Shown piece after piece: positions 6,619-7,636 of a stretch of DNA of 7,636 nucleotides. The position numbers and the translations under genes are program-made. The stretch lies in the NCBI GenBank assembly GCA_020429465.1, contig JAGQLH010000065.1, positions 1 to 7,636 on the forward strand. The letters run 5' to 3'. This stretch comes from Candidatus Dojkabacteria bacterium. Its GTDB lineage: Bacteria; Patescibacteriota; Dojkabacteria; B142; WJKM01. The notes beneath the pieces are model-generated. The model was not told the origin of the DNA. It worked only from the letters and a program-made list of their open reading frames with translations, and searched no databases. Positions within the stretch are counted from its first letter, which is position 1, and each line of letters opens with the position of its first letter.

Positions 6619-7128
6619 ATGAAGCATATGTTTGTGAAAGTTAGATTTTTCCTCAGCTTGTTAACATGGCAGACAAGTTTATTGATTGCTGCCATTGCTG
6701 CGCTTGCATTGTCTGGAATTATTGTTGTGGCATCTCCAGCAAACGAAAATGAAATTGAGCAACAGACATTAATTGTGAAAAAAACTAGCTATACAAAACC
6801 TGTCCAGGTTCGATTCACATTCCCCCTCGATAGTTTTGATTTATTAATTTATAATAATCTGCAGCAGGAGAAATCAATTCCAGTTGAGTTCGAAATTCTT
6901 GAAGATGGTCCTGAAAGCTATATAGAGTTATTCCCGGGTGTTTATACATTCATCGTGAACTATAAAGACCAAACTGTAAAGAGGGATATTGTGTTGGGAA
7001 TAGATAATCCCCGAGTGTATATAGATATGAAGTTTTCAGTTACAAAGGATGGTAGCCTTCCGGAACCCTTTAAATTAGAGATCCCAAACTTCTCGATTGA
7101 TCCTCCCTTCTCTTCTCCTACGAACTAG
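6619..7128 (+). CDS. Single-pass envelope protein paralogous in its outer domain to the preceding anti-sigma candidate
   Basis: Uncharacterised 169-aa protein. A basic start (K2, K7, R9) and a hydrophobic segment (about 18-38) ending in VVASPA give either an N-terminal anchor or a signal peptide. The exterior domain (about 61-142) carries VRFT (64-67), LLIYNNL (75-81), IPVEF (87-91), FPGVY (105-109) and FIVNY (111-115), in the same order and at similar spacing as in the upstream protein. A proline-rich tail (147-169) follows. There are no cysteines and no recognised catalytic motif. It could be a co-sensor, a ligand-competing partner, or a structural surface protein controlled by the sigma factor. 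ATG 6619 is chosen; ATG 6628 (M4) is also possible. AAGGATAGGG lies too far upstream (12 nt or more) to be a good ribosome binding site. It probably shares the sigma-factor transcript. Confidence 0.72.
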   Translation: MKHMFVKVRFFLSLLTWQTSLLIAAIAALALSGIIVVASPANENEIEQQTLIVKKTSYTKPVQVRFTFPLDSFDLLIYNNLQQEKSIPVEFEILEDGPESYIELFPGVYTFIVNYKDQTVKRDIVLGIDNPRVYIDMKFSVTKDGSLPEPFKLEIPNFSIDPPFSSPTN

Positions 7129-7130
7129 TA

Positions 7131-7159
7131 CTGACAATAGTGGAGAAATACTGTAAAAT
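7131..7159 (+). promoter_or_regulatory. Putative sigma70-type promoter of the secreted repeat protein
   Basis: CTGACA (7131-7136, one mismatch to TTGACA) and TAAAAT (7154-7159, one mismatch to TATAAT) are separated by 17 bp. The -35 box starts 2 bp after the preceding stop codon. Transcription would begin near 7166, leaving a leader of about 34 nt and no Shine-Dalgarno before ATG 7200. This suggests the downstream gene can be expressed apart from the sigma-factor operon. Confidence 0.5.
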
Positions 7160-7199
7160 GTTTTTGTGAGATGCACTTTTAATTCTAACCTATTCTGCC

Positions 7200-7636
7200 A
7201 TGCGGTCTTTTCTACGTCCCCTATCGCTTAAAATGGCGATCACTATTTCTCTTGTTATTTGGTTTAGTCTTACCCCACAGATAGTTGAGCTTGTCTTGGC
7301 TGCTTCACCTTCATTGGATTTAAATGGAGATGAAGAGACAATTTTTTATCAGTTGGGTGGGCCTGTTCCTATTGATATAGATATGACACTAGAAGATGAT
7401 GATGATGAACTTTATAGCATTAAAGTAGAAATTTTAAACATTCAAGATCCGGGTGAAGAGATAATTTTGGCTAAGGAATCAAATAAAGTGAGAATTGATA
7501 GTGTTGAAGATGGATCTAATGGTGTCTTAACTCTATCTGGAACAGGAAATGTTATACATTACAATTCACTTCTTGAAGGGTTACAATACCAACATACTGG
7601 TGAAATTACATCTACAGTCGATAGGTCAATTAGAAT
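7200..7636 (+). CDS. Secreted surface protein with cadherin-like DLNG repeat, N-terminal part (continues beyond the window)
   Basis: The first 145 codons of a gene that runs off the right edge; no stop is reached. Residues 1-35 form a signal peptide: basic start (R2, R6, K11), hydrophobic core (12-34 with one charged residue) and a likely cleavage site at LAA-SP (33-37). The mature part opens with SLDLNGDEETIFYQLGGP (38-55), an acidic LEDDDDELYSIKVEILN stretch (64-80), then VLTLSGTG (109-116) and YNSLLEGLQYQHTGE (121-135). In this order, these match the cadherin-like beta-sandwich repeat of bacterial adhesins (DLNG...GGP...DxDD...I.N...G.L.LSG...Y...L..I.Y.). Such proteins are often large and repeat-built, but the rest is unseen. 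ATG at 7200 gives a complete signal peptide; ATG at 7233 (M12) would shorten it. Its place beside the sigma/anti-sigma genes suggests a regulatory link. Confidence 0.78.
   Translation, partial: MRSFLRPLSLKMAITISLVIWFSLTPQIVELVLAASPSLDLNGDEETIFYQLGGPVPIDIDMTLEDDDDELYSIKVEILNIQDPGEEIILAKESNKVRIDSVEDGSNGVLTLSGTGNVIHYNSLLEGLQYQHTGEITSTVDRSIR

Overview
The window is AT-rich bacterial DNA that uses the standard code: TAA, TAG and TGA all act as stops, and no gene carries an internal TGA. Several features suggest a member of the Candidate Phyla Radiation (Patescibacteria) or a similar small-genome bacterium. These are a short UvrC, a dockerin-like module of the 'GDLxCD' type on a Cys-rich membrane-anchored protein, almost no Shine-Dalgarno sequences, GTG and TTG starts, and an ECF sigma factor placed beside a secreted protein with a cadherin-like repeat. 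The assignment is an inference from gene style, not from a marker gene.

Left part (1-1355, minus): the N-terminal 451 residues of a UvrD/PcrA-type SF1 helicase that runs off the left edge. A 343-bp non-coding gap follows, holding a good sigma70-type promoter and one tiny ORF with a strong ribosome binding site. Next is a 404-aa Cys-rich anchored surface protein (1699-2913, plus). It converges on a lipid kinase of the diacylglycerol kinase family (2925-3809, minus). A long nested inverted repeat at 2944-2986 lies inside the 3' end of the kinase gene and is placed to terminate the surface-protein transcript. The kinase is divergent from uvrC (3843-5369, plus) across only 33 bp, which contain the palindromic promoter-like box TATAATTATA.

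Right part (5468-7636, plus): a compact set of an ECF sigma factor, a single-pass membrane protein in the anti-sigma position, a second single-pass membrane protein, and the start of a secreted protein with its own promoter. The second and third proteins carry what looks like the same extracytoplasmic beta-rich domain. The fourth begins with a signal peptide followed by a cadherin-like DLNG repeat and runs off the right edge.

Reading the parts together, the right half looks like a cell-surface signalling module. A membrane protein without a zinc motif would hold the sigma factor, a paralogous envelope protein shares its outer domain, and a surface protein sits next to them as a likely target or signal source. 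Helicase, UvrC and lipid kinase are housekeeping functions (DNA repair, phospholipid phosphorylation). I saw no tRNA, rRNA, CRISPR array, transposase or integrase.
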